Assembly (NCBI RefSeq): GCF_018069565.1
Contig: NZ_JAGPNL010000008.1
Location: 333,036-397,035 of the forward strand
Reading direction: 5' to 3'
DNA: 64,000 nucleotides
DNA from: Streptomyces tagetis
GTDB taxonomy: Bacteria > Actinomycetota > Actinomycetes > Streptomycetales > Streptomycetaceae
Position 1 is the stretch's first letter; each line of letters begins with the position of its first letter. The position numbers were made by a program, and so were the translations under genes. The notes under the pieces were generated by a model, which ran no database searches, was not told the origin of the DNA, and saw only the letters and a list, made by a program, of their open reading frames with translations. This document shows positions 34,201 to 42,415 of this stretch, in pieces.

Positions 34201-35235
34201 TCAGGCGTCCCAGAGGTGTCCGAGGGCGAGCAGTTCCCCGCGGTACTCGATCCGCCCGGACCAGGCGTCGGGCCAGGCGTCGGCGCCGAGGTGGGCGCCC
34301 GCGAAGGCGCCGGCGAGGCAGGCGATGGAGTCGGAGTCCCCGGCGGTGCAGGCGGCGCGGCGCAAGGCGGTCAGCGGCTCGTCGGGGAAGAGCAGGAAGC
34401 AGAGGAGTCCGGCGGCCAGCGCCTCCTCGGCGATCCAGCCCTCGCCGACGGCGAGACAGGGGTCGGTCTCGGGCGAGACGGTGCGCACCGCCGTCCCGAG
34501 CCGGTCGAGCATCGCCAGGCACTCGTCCCAGCCGCGGGCGATGAAGTGCCCGGGGCCGGGGTCCTGGGAGCGGGTCCACAGGTCGCCGAGCCAGCGCTCG
34601 TGGTAGCGGGTGCGGTTCTCCAGGGCGTGGGAGCGCAGCAGGGCGATCAGTGCGGTGGGCTCGGCGCCCTCGGCGAGCAGGTGGACGGCGTGCGCGGTGA
34701 GGTCGGAGGCGGCCAGCGCGGTGGGGTGGCCGTGGGTGAGGGCGGACTGCAACTGGGCGGCGCCCGAGCGCTGTTCGTCGCCGAGTCCGGGGGCGAGGCC
34801 GAGCGGGGCGACGCGCATGTTGGCGCCGCACCCCTTGGAGTGGATCTGGGAGGCGTCCTGCCAGGGGCGGTCCGGGCTCTCCAGCAGGTGGCAGGCGCGC
34901 AGGCAGGTGTGGCCGGGGGCCCGGTTGTTCTCGGGCGACCGGTACCAGGCGGTGAACTCCTCGCGGACCGGCCGTTCCAGCCGCCGGGGGCCGAGCGGGC
35001 CCCGGTCCATCGCCGTGCGCAGGCCGCGGCCGAGGGCGAGGGTCATCTGGGTGTCGTCGCTGACGACGGCGGGCCGGGGCAGCTCCCTCTCCCGCCAGGG
35101 GCCGTGCCCGGCGAGGATCGAGGGGACGTCCTGGAACTCGGTGGGGAAGCCGAGCGCGTCCCCGAGGGCGAGTCCGGTGAGCGCTCCGGTGGCGGCGCGT
35201 TTGGCGGCTGCTCGTCCTGCGGCGGTCCTGGTCAC
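34201..35235 (-). CDS. ADP-ribosylglycohydrolase (DraG-like)
   Basis: A 344-residue ADP-ribosylglycohydrolase family protein. The metal-binding motifs are visible: GLALGDALGFPTEF near the N-terminus, SDDTQMTLALGRGL (conserved Asp pair for Mg), and the C-terminal AGDSDSIACLAGAFAGAHLG. Such enzymes remove ADP-ribose from protein side chains or small molecules. GTG 35235 overlaps the stop of the Nudix regulator (GTGA), so the two are co-translated and probably functionally linked through ADP-ribose/NAD metabolism. Confidence 0.9.
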   Translation of the reverse strand: MTRTAAGRAAAKRAATGALTGLALGDALGFPTEFQDVPSILAGHGPWRERELPRPAVVSDDTQMTLALGRGLRTAMDRGPLGPRRLERPVREEFTAWYRSPENNRAPGHTCLRACHLLESPDRPWQDASQIHSKGCGANMRVAPLGLAPGLGDEQRSGAAQLQSALTHGHPTALAASDLTAHAVHLLAEGAEPTALIALLRSHALENRTRYHERWLGDLWTRSQDPGPGHFIARGWDECLAMLDRLGTAVRTVSPETDPCLAVGEGWIAEEALAAGLLCFLLFPDEPLTALRRAACTAGDSDSIACLAGAFAGAHLGADAWPDAWSGRIEYRGELLALGHLWDA

Positions 35236-35951
35236 GCGGGGTGTCCTTCCCTGGGGGTGCGCGGCAGCGGCGGGTGGAGGGCGGTGGCGGGGCCCGCCCG
35301 GTAGAGGGCGGCCGGTTTGCCGCGTCCGCCGGTGAGGCGGGCGCCGCCGGGGACCGGTTCGACGAAGCCGGGGGTGGCGAGGACCTTGCGGCGGAAGTTG
35401 GGCCGGTCCAGCGGGGTGCCCCAGACGCTCTCGTAGACCTGTTGCAGCTCGCCGAGGGTGAACTCGGGCGGGCAGAAGGCGGTGGCCAGGCAGGTGGACT
35501 CCAGCCTGGCGCCGACGCGGGCGCGGGCGTTGGCCAGGATGCGGTCGTGGTCGAAGGCGAGACCGGTGGCCCGCTCGTACGGCGTCCAGCGGGCCTCGGC
35601 CGCGTCGGTGCCGGGGCGCGGCTCGGGCGGGTCGGGCAGCAGGGCGGCGAAGGCGACGGAGACGACCCGCATCCGGGGGTCGCGGCCGGGTTCGCTGTAG
35701 GCGCGCACCTGCTCCAGGTGGAGCCCGCTCACGTCCGCCAGGCCGGTCTCCTCGCCCAGTTCGCGCCGGGCCGCCTCCTCGGCGGACTCCTCGGGCAGCA
35801 GGAAGCCGCCGGGCAGTGCCCAGCGGCCGGCGTACGGCTCCTGCCCCCGCTCGACCAGTAGCACGTGCAGCGCGCCCGCGCGGAGCGTGAGGACGGCGAG
35901 GTCGACGGTGACGGCGAAGGGCTCGTAGGCGTGCTTGTCGTAGCCGCGCAG
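35232..35951 (-). CDS. NrtR-like Nudix/winged-helix regulator
   Basis: About 239 residues. An N-terminal Nudix domain (AVTVDLAVLTLRAGALHVLLVERGQEPYAGRWALPGGF, then a complete Nudix box from G to EETGL) is followed by the NrtR-type winged helix (CPPEFTLGELQQVYESVWGTPLDRPNFRRKVLA). NrtR proteins repress NAD-metabolism genes and respond to ADP-ribose. No ATG/GTG opens the full domain: GTG 35864 would delete the first strand, while CTG 35951 has AAGGGGG 9 nt upstream and restores the usual length, so CTG is proposed. A one-base error downstream of GTG 35961 is the alternative. The retained Nudix box suggests it may also hydrolyse. Confidence 0.8.
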   Translation of the reverse strand: MRGYDKHAYEPFAVTVDLAVLTLRAGALHVLLVERGQEPYAGRWALPGGFLLPEESAEEAARRELGEETGLADVSGLHLEQVRAYSEPGRDPRMRVVSVAFAALLPDPPEPRPGTDAAEARWTPYERATGLAFDHDRILANARARVGARLESTCLATAFCPPEFTLGELQQVYESVWGTPLDRPNFRRKVLATPGFVEPVPGGARLTGGRGKPAALYRAGPATALHPPLPRTPREGHPA

Positions 35952-35960
35952 GACCGGCCA

Positions 35961-35993
35961 CCCCCTTAATAGTCAGTACGACTATAAAAGGGG
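35961..35993 (-). promoter_or_regulatory. 33-bp palindromic operator overlapping the NrtR/DraG promoter
   Basis: ATAGTC (35969-35974), 5 bp, then GACTAT (35980-35985), extended by TT/AA and CCCC/GGGG to a near-perfect 33-bp palindrome. On the minus strand TATAGT (35981-35986) fits a -10 box and TTGCCC (36005-36010) a -35 with an 18-bp spacer, so a repressor here would cover the promoter. Autoregulation by the NrtR-like protein is the natural inference. Confidence 0.75.
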
Positions 35994-36014
35994 GCGGCCG
36001 GTCGGGGCAAGCCC

Positions 36015-37070
36015 CTACAGCTCGACCTCCCGCATGAGCATCCCGACCTCCGTGTTGGAGAGCCGGCGCAGCCAGCCGGACTTCTGGTCGCCCAGGGTGA
36101 TCGGGCCGAAGGCGGTGCGCACCAGGCCGTCGACGGGGAAGCCCGCCTCGGCGAGCATGCGCCGCACGATGTGCTTGCGGCCCTCGTGCAGGGTCACCTC
36201 GACCAAGTAGTTCCGCCCGGTCTGCTCGACCACCCGGAAGTGGTCCGCGCGCGCGTACCCGTCGTCGAGCTGGATGCCGTCCTTGAGTCGCTTGCCCAGG
36301 TCGCGCGGGATCGGGCCGACGATGTGGGCGAGGTAGGTCTTCTGCACCCCGTAGCGCGGGTGGGTCAGCCGGTGGGCCAGCTCACCGTGGTTGGTGAGCA
36401 GGATGACGCCCTCGGTCTCGGTGTCGAGCCGGCCGACGTGGAAGAGGCGGGTCTCCCGGTTGGTGACGTAGTCGCCGAGGCACTGGCGACCGTCCGGGTC
36501 CTCCATGGTGGAGACCACCCCGGCGGGCTTGTTGAGCGAGAAGAACTGGTACGACTGGGTCGCCACGGTCAGGCCGTCGACCTTGACCTCGTCCTTCTCC
36601 GGGTCGACCCGCCGGCCCTGTTCGAGCACGATCTCGCCGTTGACCTCGACCCGGGCCTGCTCGATCAGCTCCTCGCAGGCCCGCCGCGATCCGTACCCCG
36701 CGCGGGCCAGCACCTTCTGCAGCCGCTCGCCCTCCTGCTCGGCGCCCGGGAAGGTCTTGGGGAGCTTGACCTCCTTCTTCCCGGCGTACCGCTCGCGGTT
36801 GCGCTCCTCGGCCCGGGTCTCGTACTCGCGGGAACGGGCCGGGGCCGAGCGCCCGCGCTCCTGGGGCTTGCGCGGGCCGCCCTTGGCGCCGCCGCGGGCC
36901 GTGGGGCCGCGCCCGGACCGGGAGCCCTCGGGGGAGGCGCCGGGGCCGTCCTCGTAGCGGCGCTCCTCCGGGCGGGGCTTGCCGGGGCGGCCCTGCCCCT
37001 GCTTCTGGTCCCTGCTGTTGCCGGCGCCGCGGTAGTTCCCGCGCCCGCCGCTCTTGCCGCTGCTTCGCAT
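36015..37070 (-). CDS. rluB: 23S rRNA pseudouridine synthase RluB
   Basis: A 351-residue RsuA/RluB-family enzyme. A long basic, Gly/Arg-rich N-terminal extension (about 110 residues, RNA-binding-like) precedes the S4 domain (RLQKVLARAGYGSRRACEELIEQARVEVNG) and the catalytic domain with HVGRLDTETEGVILLTNHGE (catalytic Asp in GRLDTET) and HEGRKHIVRRML. ATG 37070 overlaps the scpB stop by one base (TGATG), so it is coupled to scpB. Confidence 0.9.
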   Translation of the reverse strand: MRSSGKSGGRGNYRGAGNSRDQKQGQGRPGKPRPEERRYEDGPGASPEGSRSGRGPTARGGAKGGPRKPQERGRSAPARSREYETRAEERNRERYAGKKEVKLPKTFPGAEQEGERLQKVLARAGYGSRRACEELIEQARVEVNGEIVLEQGRRVDPEKDEVKVDGLTVATQSYQFFSLNKPAGVVSTMEDPDGRQCLGDYVTNRETRLFHVGRLDTETEGVILLTNHGELAHRLTHPRYGVQKTYLAHIVGPIPRDLGKRLKDGIQLDDGYARADHFRVVEQTGRNYLVEVTLHEGRKHIVRRMLAEAGFPVDGLVRTAFGPITLGDQKSGWLRRLSNTEVGMLMREVEL

Positions 37071-37846
37071 CAAAGTTCCGTCGTCGTCGTGTTCGTATGG
37101 GTCGTGCTCGCCGTGGGAGCGTCGTCCGCGTCGGGCGCGTCCGGGTCGAACGACGGAACGCCCTCCTGGGTCTCGGCCTCGATCGCGTCCGCCTCCGGGA
37201 GGAAGGGCGCGAGGTCCGGAAGTTCGTCCAGGCCGCGCAGGCCCATCCGCTCCAGGAAGTGGTTCGTCGTCACGTACAGGATCGCACCTGTTTCGGGTTC
37301 CGTGCCCGCCTCGGCCACCAGGCCCCGCTGGAGGAGGGTGCGCATCACGCCGTCGCAGTTCACGCCGCGCACCGCGGAGACCCGGGCGCGGCTGACCGGC
37401 TGGCGGTACGCGACCACGGCGAGGCTCTCCAGCGCGGCCTGGGTGAGGCGGGCGTGCCGGCCGTCCAGGGCGAAGCCCTCGACGGCCGCGGCGTAGGCGG
37501 GCCGGGTGGAGTAGCGCCAGCCGCCGGCGACGGCCCGCAGCTCGAAACCGCGGCCCTGGGCGGTGTACTCGGCGGCCAGTTCGCGCAGGGCGCGGGCGAT
37601 CTCCCGCCGGGGCCGGCGCAGGACCTTGGCGAGGTGCTCCTCGGTGGCGGGTTCGTCGACGACCATGAGGACGGCTTCGAGGGCGGGCCCGAGGTCCAGC
37701 GCGGCGACGGCGTCGGCGTCGCCGGGGCCGTGTGCGGCCGGATCGGCCGTGCCCGGAACGGCCGTGTGCCGTCGTTCCGGCCCCCCGGCCGCGTCCGCCG
37801 CGTCCGCCGCCCCGGCCGCTGCCGCCCTGCCCGTCGCCTGCGCCAT
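37070..37846 (-). CDS. scpB: Segregation and condensation protein B
   Basis: A 258-residue kleisin-associated winged-helix protein. An Ala/Pro-rich N-terminal tail precedes the ScpB core: ALEAVLMVVDEPATEEHLAKVL, GGWRYSTRPAYAAAVEGF, LTQAALESLAVVAYRQPVSRARVSAVRGVNCDGVMRTLLQRGLV, YVTTNHFLERMGLRGLDELP. It partners ScpA and SMC in chromosome condensation. It lies 114 bp downstream of scpA. Confidence 0.95.
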   Translation of the reverse strand: MAQATGRAAAAGAADAADAAGGPERRHTAVPGTADPAAHGPGDADAVAALDLGPALEAVLMVVDEPATEEHLAKVLRRPRREIARALRELAAEYTAQGRGFELRAVAGGWRYSTRPAYAAAVEGFALDGRHARLTQAALESLAVVAYRQPVSRARVSAVRGVNCDGVMRTLLQRGLVAEAGTEPETGAILYVTTNHFLERMGLRGLDELPDLAPFLPEADAIEAETQEGVPSFDPDAPDADDAPTASTTHTNTTTTEL

Positions 37847-37880
37847 GTCGTCTCCTCTCCCGTGGCCTACCCGTGGCTCC

Positions 37881-37959
37881 CTGCCATCTGTCTGCCGTCT
37901 TGTCTGCCGTCTGTCTGTTTGTCTGTCGCCTGGCTACCGTCCGCCTGCCGTCCGTCGGC
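37881..37959. repeat. CT/GT-rich low-complexity spacer between scpA and scpB
   Basis: Repeated tctgccgtct / tgtctg words run through this spacer; composition is clearly unlike the flanking genes. Probably slippage-derived. It separates two genes that are coupled or nearly so in most genomes. Confidence 0.6.
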
Positions 37960-37960
37960 G

Positions 37961-39040
37961 CTACCGGCCCCGGACCGGCCGCGGCTCCCGCGCCTGCTCC
38001 CTGCCCTCGCCGCGCCCCCCGGCGCCGTCCCGCTCCCCCGGCGGCCGGTCGAACTCGTCGGTCACCGCCGGTCCGGCCTCCCCGGCGCCGCCGGTCCAGC
38101 GCACCCGCAGCTCGCCGAGGGCGGTCTCCTGCTCCAGCTCGACCGCCTTCTCCCGGTACAGCTCCAGCAGCGCCAGGAAGCGCGCCACGACGGTCAGGGT
38201 GTCCCCCGCGTCCGCCACCAGCGCCTGGAAGCCCGCCTCGCCCAGCTCCCGCAGCCGCGCGACCACGATCCCGGCCTGCTCCCGCACGCTCACCAGCGGC
38301 GTGTGGATGTGGTCGACGTAGACCTGCGGCTCGGGCCTCGGCCGCATCGCCCGGACCGCGAGCCGGGCGAAGCCCTCCGCCCCGAGGCTGATGACCACCT
38401 CAGGCAGCAGCTCGGCGTGGTGCGGCTCCAGCCCGACGGTACGGGGGTGGCGGCGGGACTCGGCCTCCAGGCGCTCGCTGAAGATCTCCGCGATCCGCTT
38501 GTAGGCGCGGTACTGGAGCAGCCGCGCGAAGAGCAGGTCGCGGGCCTCCAGCAGCGCGAGGTCGGCCTCGTCCTCGACCTCGGCGGCGGGCAGCAGCCGG
38601 GCCGCCTTCAGATCGAGCAGGGTGGCCGCGACGACCAGGAACTCGGTCGTCTCGTCGAGGTCCCAGTCCGGCCCCATCGCCCGGAAGTACGCCATGAACT
38701 CGTCGGTCACCTTCGACAGGGCGACCTCGGTGACGTCCATCTTGTGCCGGGCGATGAGCTGGAGCAGCAGGTCGAAGGGGCCCTCGAAGTTGTCCAGCCT
38801 GACGGTGAAGCCCCCGTCGCCGTCCCCGGGAAGCTCAGGCGCCGTCCCGGGAGGCGCGGCCGTCTCGGGAGGTTCGGGAGGCTCGGCCGTCTCGGGAACC
38901 TCAAGCGCGCCGGCCGGCCCCGGCCCAGCCCCCGGTTCCGCCCCCGGAGGGACGGGCGGCGGCGCGCTCCCCGGGCCCCCGCCCAGGGCGCGTCGGCGGC
39001 GGGCCGGGGCCCCGGGGCGGTGAGCGTCGTTCGAGGTCAT
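37961..39040 (-). CDS. scpA: Segregation and condensation protein A
   Basis: A 359-residue kleisin. After a Pro-rich N-terminal region of about 80 residues comes the ScpA core: FTVRLDNFEGPFDLLLQLIARHKMDVTEVALSKVTDEFMAYFRAM, LVVAATLLDLKAARLLP, RDLLFARLLQYRAYKRIAEIF, and the C-terminal winged helix that binds the SMC head (VVARFLALLELYREKAVELEQETALGELRVRW). ATG 39040. Part of the parA-RHH-scpA-scpB-rluB unit. Confidence 0.95.
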   Translation of the reverse strand: MTSNDAHRPGAPARRRRALGGGPGSAPPPVPPGAEPGAGPGPAGALEVPETAEPPEPPETAAPPGTAPELPGDGDGGFTVRLDNFEGPFDLLLQLIARHKMDVTEVALSKVTDEFMAYFRAMGPDWDLDETTEFLVVAATLLDLKAARLLPAAEVEDEADLALLEARDLLFARLLQYRAYKRIAEIFSERLEAESRRHPRTVGLEPHHAELLPEVVISLGAEGFARLAVRAMRPRPEPQVYVDHIHTPLVSVREQAGIVVARLRELGEAGFQALVADAGDTLTVVARFLALLELYREKAVELEQETALGELRVRWTGGAGEAGPAVTDEFDRPPGERDGAGGRGEGREQAREPRPVRGR

Positions 39041-39058
39041 GGCCTCCGCAGGCTACCG

Positions 39059-39625
39059 CTACCGCCCGCGCAGCCGGCGTACGAGGATGCTGGCGTCCCC
39101 GCGGGTCTCCAGGTCGGCGAGGACCACGGCGACCGCCTCGCGGACGATCCGGCCGCGGTCGACGGCCAGCCCGTGTTCGCCCCGGAGCACCAGGCGGGCG
39201 TGCTCCAGGTCCATCAGCTCCTCGGCGGAGACGTAGACGGTGATCTTCTCGTCGTGGCGTTCCCGGCCGCTCGGCCGGCGGGCGGCGGGGCGGCTGCGCT
39301 TGCGGGGCGCGGCGGGCGAACCTTCCTGCATCGCCGGTCCGGGGACCGACCGCCGGGCGGGGCGCTCGCCGGTGCGGCTGCGCGACTCGCCGGTGGCGTC
39401 CGGTTCCGCGTCGGCCGCGGCGTGTTCCGTGCCCTCGCCGTCCCCGGCCTGGGCGGGCACCGACTGGGGCGCGTCGTCGGCGGCCGTCGGGTCGCTCTCC
39501 CCGGCCGGCGCCGGCACCCGGGCGTCGCCGCCGGCCGGCCGTCGCGGGGTGGACGCCTGGAGCGCCGTTCCCCCTGTCGTGCGGAAGAGTTCGTCGGCCC
39601 CGGGCAGACTCACTCGGCGTGACAC
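39059..39625 (-). CDS. Ribbon-helix-helix-like protein between parA and scpA
   Basis: A 188-residue protein. The first 120 residues are Ala/Pro/Glu-rich and probably disordered. The last 65 residues (HDEKITVYVSAEELMDLEHARLVLRGEHGLAVDRGRIVREAVAVVLADLETRG) have the strand-helix-helix pattern of RHH DNA-binding proteins. Position directly after parA suggests a segregation partner, perhaps in place of ParB. The start overlaps parA: GTG 39625 has GGAGG upstream, GTG 39613 would give a GTGA overlap. Confidence 0.65.
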   Translation of the reverse strand: MSRRVSLPGADELFRTTGGTALQASTPRRPAGGDARVPAPAGESDPTAADDAPQSVPAQAGDGEGTEHAAADAEPDATGESRSRTGERPARRSVPGPAMQEGSPAAPRKRSRPAARRPSGRERHDEKITVYVSAEELMDLEHARLVLRGEHGLAVDRGRIVREAVAVVLADLETRGDASILVRRLRGR

Positions 39626-40779
39626 CGGGCGAGCACCTCCCTGGCGAGCTGGCGGTAGGCGGCGGCACCGACGGAGTTGGACGCGTACGTGGTGATCGGC
39701 TCACCGGCGACCGTGGTCTCCGGGAAGCGGACCGTGCGGCCGATGACCGTGTGGTAGACGTGGTCGTCGAACGCCTCGACGACCCGCGCGAGCACCTCGC
39801 GGCTGTGCACGGTGCGCGAGTCGTACATGGTGGCGAGGATGCCGTCGAGTTCCAGGTCCGGGTTGAGCCGCTCCTGGACCTTCTCGATGGTCTCGGTGAG
39901 CAGGGCCACGCCGCGCAGCGCGAAGAACTCGCACTCCAGCGGCACGATCACCTTGTGCGCGGCGGTCAGCGCGTTGACCGTGAGCAGGCCCAGCGAGGGC
40001 TGGCAGTCGATGACGATGTAGTCGTAGTCGTCCAGCAGCGGCTTCAGCGCGCGCTGGAGCGTGGACTCGCGGGCGACCTCGCTGACGAGCTGCACCTCGG
40101 CCGCCGACAGGTCGATGTTGCTGGGCAGCAGGTCCATGTTGGGGACCGCGGTCTTCAGCAGCACCTCGTCGGCCGCCATGCCCCGCTCCATGAGCAGGTT
40201 GTAGACGGTGAGGTCGAGTTCCATGGGGTTGACGCCGAGGCCGACCGACAGGGCGCCCTGCGGGTCGAAGTCGACGAGCAGCACCCGGCGGCCGTACTCG
40301 GCCAGCGCGGCGCCCAGGTTGATGGTCGACGTGGTCTTGCCGACGCCGCCCTTCTGGTTGCACATCGCGATGATCTTCGCCGGGCCGTGGTCGGTCAGCG
40401 GGCCCGGGATCGGGAAGTAGGGCAGCGGACGTCCGGTCGGGCCGATGCGCTCGCGGCGCTGGCGGGCCGCGTCGGGCGCCAGCGTGGCCGCGTACTCGGG
40501 GTCGGGCTCGTACTCCGCGTCCGGGTCGTAGAAGTGCCCTTCGGGCAGTTCGTCGTAATCGGCGAAGTGGTTGCGGGGCGTGCCACTTCCGTTGCCGGCC
40601 ATGGCGTTCACGTGTTGGCCATCCATGCTCTGGTGTGCTGTCTGAGGTGCCTGCGGGCTCTGGTGGGCTGCGAAGGTGCGTACAGCGACGGAGCCGACAG
40701 CCTCCAGACGCCCGGGGCCGTGGGACCGTACGGACATTCCTGGTTGACCACCCCCGGGAGTAAATGTCGACTCATTCAC
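39610..40779 (-). CDS. ParA/Soj-family ATPase
   Basis: A 389-residue ParA-type ATPase with a 130-residue Pro/Tyr/Glu-rich N-terminal extension. The deviant Walker A NQKGGVGKTT is at residues 141-150, followed by LLVDFDPQGALSVGLG, YIVIDCQPSLGLLTVNAL and PLECEFFALRGVALL. It is not the oriC parAB ATPase, since no parB follows. Its position upstream of scpAB suggests a role in condensin loading or segregation. GTG 40779 has AGGAGG about 11 nt upstream. Confidence 0.85.
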   Translation of the reverse strand: MNESTFTPGGGQPGMSVRSHGPGRLEAVGSVAVRTFAAHQSPQAPQTAHQSMDGQHVNAMAGNGSGTPRNHFADYDELPEGHFYDPDAEYEPDPEYAATLAPDAARQRRERIGPTGRPLPYFPIPGPLTDHGPAKIIAMCNQKGGVGKTTSTINLGAALAEYGRRVLLVDFDPQGALSVGLGVNPMELDLTVYNLLMERGMAADEVLLKTAVPNMDLLPSNIDLSAAEVQLVSEVARESTLQRALKPLLDDYDYIVIDCQPSLGLLTVNALTAAHKVIVPLECEFFALRGVALLTETIEKVQERLNPDLELDGILATMYDSRTVHSREVLARVVEAFDDHVYHTVIGRTVRFPETTVAGEPITTYASNSVGAAAYRQLAREVLARCHAE

Positions 40780-41161
40780 AAGTCGTCTTACCTCCTTGGG
40801 GACCAGGGAACTTCTAGACAGGTCAGCGTGGCACCATGCCGACGGTTGGCGACTCTATGGCGTGTCGGCCGTCCGCAGCAACACAATCCGCCGGACCCGG
40901 CCCGATGTGTCGGCAATGAAACATCCCCCTGTCAAGGGCGTACGGCCGTCGCACCGCAGGTTTCACCGGGAGGCGAAAGGTGCGAAGGGTGACCTTCGAG
41001 GCGAGTTGACCGAGAGCCGCGAAGTGACCATACACACACCCGGCCGGACCTTGTCGACAAGGTCCGGCCGGGTGAACGGGGTTGACGACCGGGGTTGACG
41101 TATCGCCTTGGTCACCGGGTGACTTGGCGACACGGCGCGGGCCGCCCGCCACCCCGGAGAC
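40780..41161. other. Intergenic region between parA and ald
   Basis: 382 bp without a credible gene. It contains the parA ribosome site and presumed promoter, and the ald terminator (41037-41074). TTGACG occurs twice near 41081-41100 in the plus direction, but no plus-strand gene follows. Confidence 0.6.
41037..41074 (-). terminator. Strong palindromic terminator downstream of ald
   Basis: A perfect 16-bp inverted repeat (cacccggccggacctt, 41037-41052, with 41059-41074) around gtcgac; because gtcgac is itself palindromic, all 38 bp are palindromic. It lies 87 bp beyond the ald stop. Confidence 0.75.
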
Positions 41162-42274
41162 TCAGCCCCGGAGCGTGTCCGGGTCGGCGCACTCCAGGCC
41201 GTGGGCCTGCGCGACCTGCGGATGGACCACCTTGCCGGCGTGGACGTTGAGGCCCTTGGCCAGCGCCGGGTCGCGGCGCGTCGCCTCGGCCCAGCCGAGG
41301 TCGGCGAGTTGCACGAGGTACGGCAGCGTGGCGTTGGTGAGCGCGTAGGTGGAGGTGTTCGGCACCGCGCCGGGCATGTTGGCGACGCAGTAGAAGACCG
41401 ACTCGTGGACGCGGAAGGTCGGTTCGGCGTGGGTGGTCGGGCGGGAGTCCTCGAAGCAGCCGCCCTGGTCGATGGCGATGTCGACAAGGACACTTCCGGG
41501 CTTCATACGGGACACCAGTTCGTTGGTGACCAGCATGGGGGCCTTGGCGCCCGGGATGAGCACGGCGCCGATCACGAGGTCGGCCTCCAGACACGCCTTC
41601 TCCAGTTCGAAGGCGTTGGAGACGACGGTCTGGATGGTCGTGCCGAAGATCCGGTCGGCCTCCCTGAGCTTGTTGATGTCGGTGTCCAGCAGGGTCACGT
41701 GGAAGCCGAGGCCGATGGCGATCGTCGCCGCGTTCCAGCCGGAGACCCCGGCGCCGATGACCACGGCGCGGCCGGCGAGCACCCCGGGCACGCCGCCGGG
41801 GAGCACACCGCGCCCGCCGTTGGCGCGCAGGAGCTGGTAGGCGCCGACCTGCGGGGCGAGCCGGCCCGCGACCTCGGACATCGGGGCGAGCAGCGGCAGC
41901 GTGCGGCCGGGCAGTTCGACCGTCTCGTAGGCGATGGCGGTGGTGCCGGCGGCCAGCAGCGCGTCGGTGCACTCGCGGGAGGCGGCGAGGTGGAGGTAGG
42001 TGAAGAGGGTCTGGTCCCCGCGGAGTCGGCGGTACTCCTCGAAGACGGGCTCCTTGACCTTCAGCACCAGGTCGGCGGCCCAGACCTCGTCGGCGGTGCC
42101 GACTATCCGCGCGCCCGCCTCCAGGTACTCCGCGTCCGGGATCGAGGAGCCGACGCCCGCCTCGCGCTCGACGACGACCTCGTGACCGCGGCGTGCCAGT
42201 TCGTGGACTCCGGCAGGGGTGATGGCCACCCGGAACTCGTTGTTCTTGACCTCGCGGGGGATGCCGACCTTCAC
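41162..42274 (-). CDS. ald: Alanine dehydrogenase
   Basis: A 370-residue NAD-dependent L-alanine dehydrogenase (alanine + NAD + water to pyruvate + ammonia). It begins KVGIPREVKNNEFRVAITPAGV, with FTYLHLAASRE, the Rossmann motif VVIGAGVSGWNAATIAIGLG, and DIAIDQGGCFEDSRPTTH with the catalytic His/Asp region. The length matches the family. GTG 42274 is chosen by alignment of the conserved N-terminus; GTG 42283 would add three residues. Confidence 0.95.
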   Translation of the reverse strand: MKVGIPREVKNNEFRVAITPAGVHELARRGHEVVVEREAGVGSSIPDAEYLEAGARIVGTADEVWAADLVLKVKEPVFEEYRRLRGDQTLFTYLHLAASRECTDALLAAGTTAIAYETVELPGRTLPLLAPMSEVAGRLAPQVGAYQLLRANGGRGVLPGGVPGVLAGRAVVIGAGVSGWNAATIAIGLGFHVTLLDTDINKLREADRIFGTTIQTVVSNAFELEKACLEADLVIGAVLIPGAKAPMLVTNELVSRMKPGSVLVDIAIDQGGCFEDSRPTTHAEPTFRVHESVFYCVANMPGAVPNTSTYALTNATLPYLVQLADLGWAEATRRDPALAKGLNVHAGKVVHPQVAQAHGLECADPDTLRG

Positions 42275-42415
42275 GGGGATCACGGTCCTTGGCTCAGGGA
42301 ATGGGAGGATCAAGGCCATACCCGCTCAGGAACGGGCACGCCCGGAACGCCGCCGAAAAGGAAGCGACAGAACCAGTCTAATGAAGGCGTTCCCACGATC
42401 CAGCCTTTCAAAGCA

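Noticed and set aside
34201..35961. Single 586-residue fusion of regulator and ADP-ribosylglycohydrolase
   Set aside because: The first 240 codons are an out-of-frame shadow of the Nudix gene; the glycohydrolase starts at the GTGA overlap at 35235.
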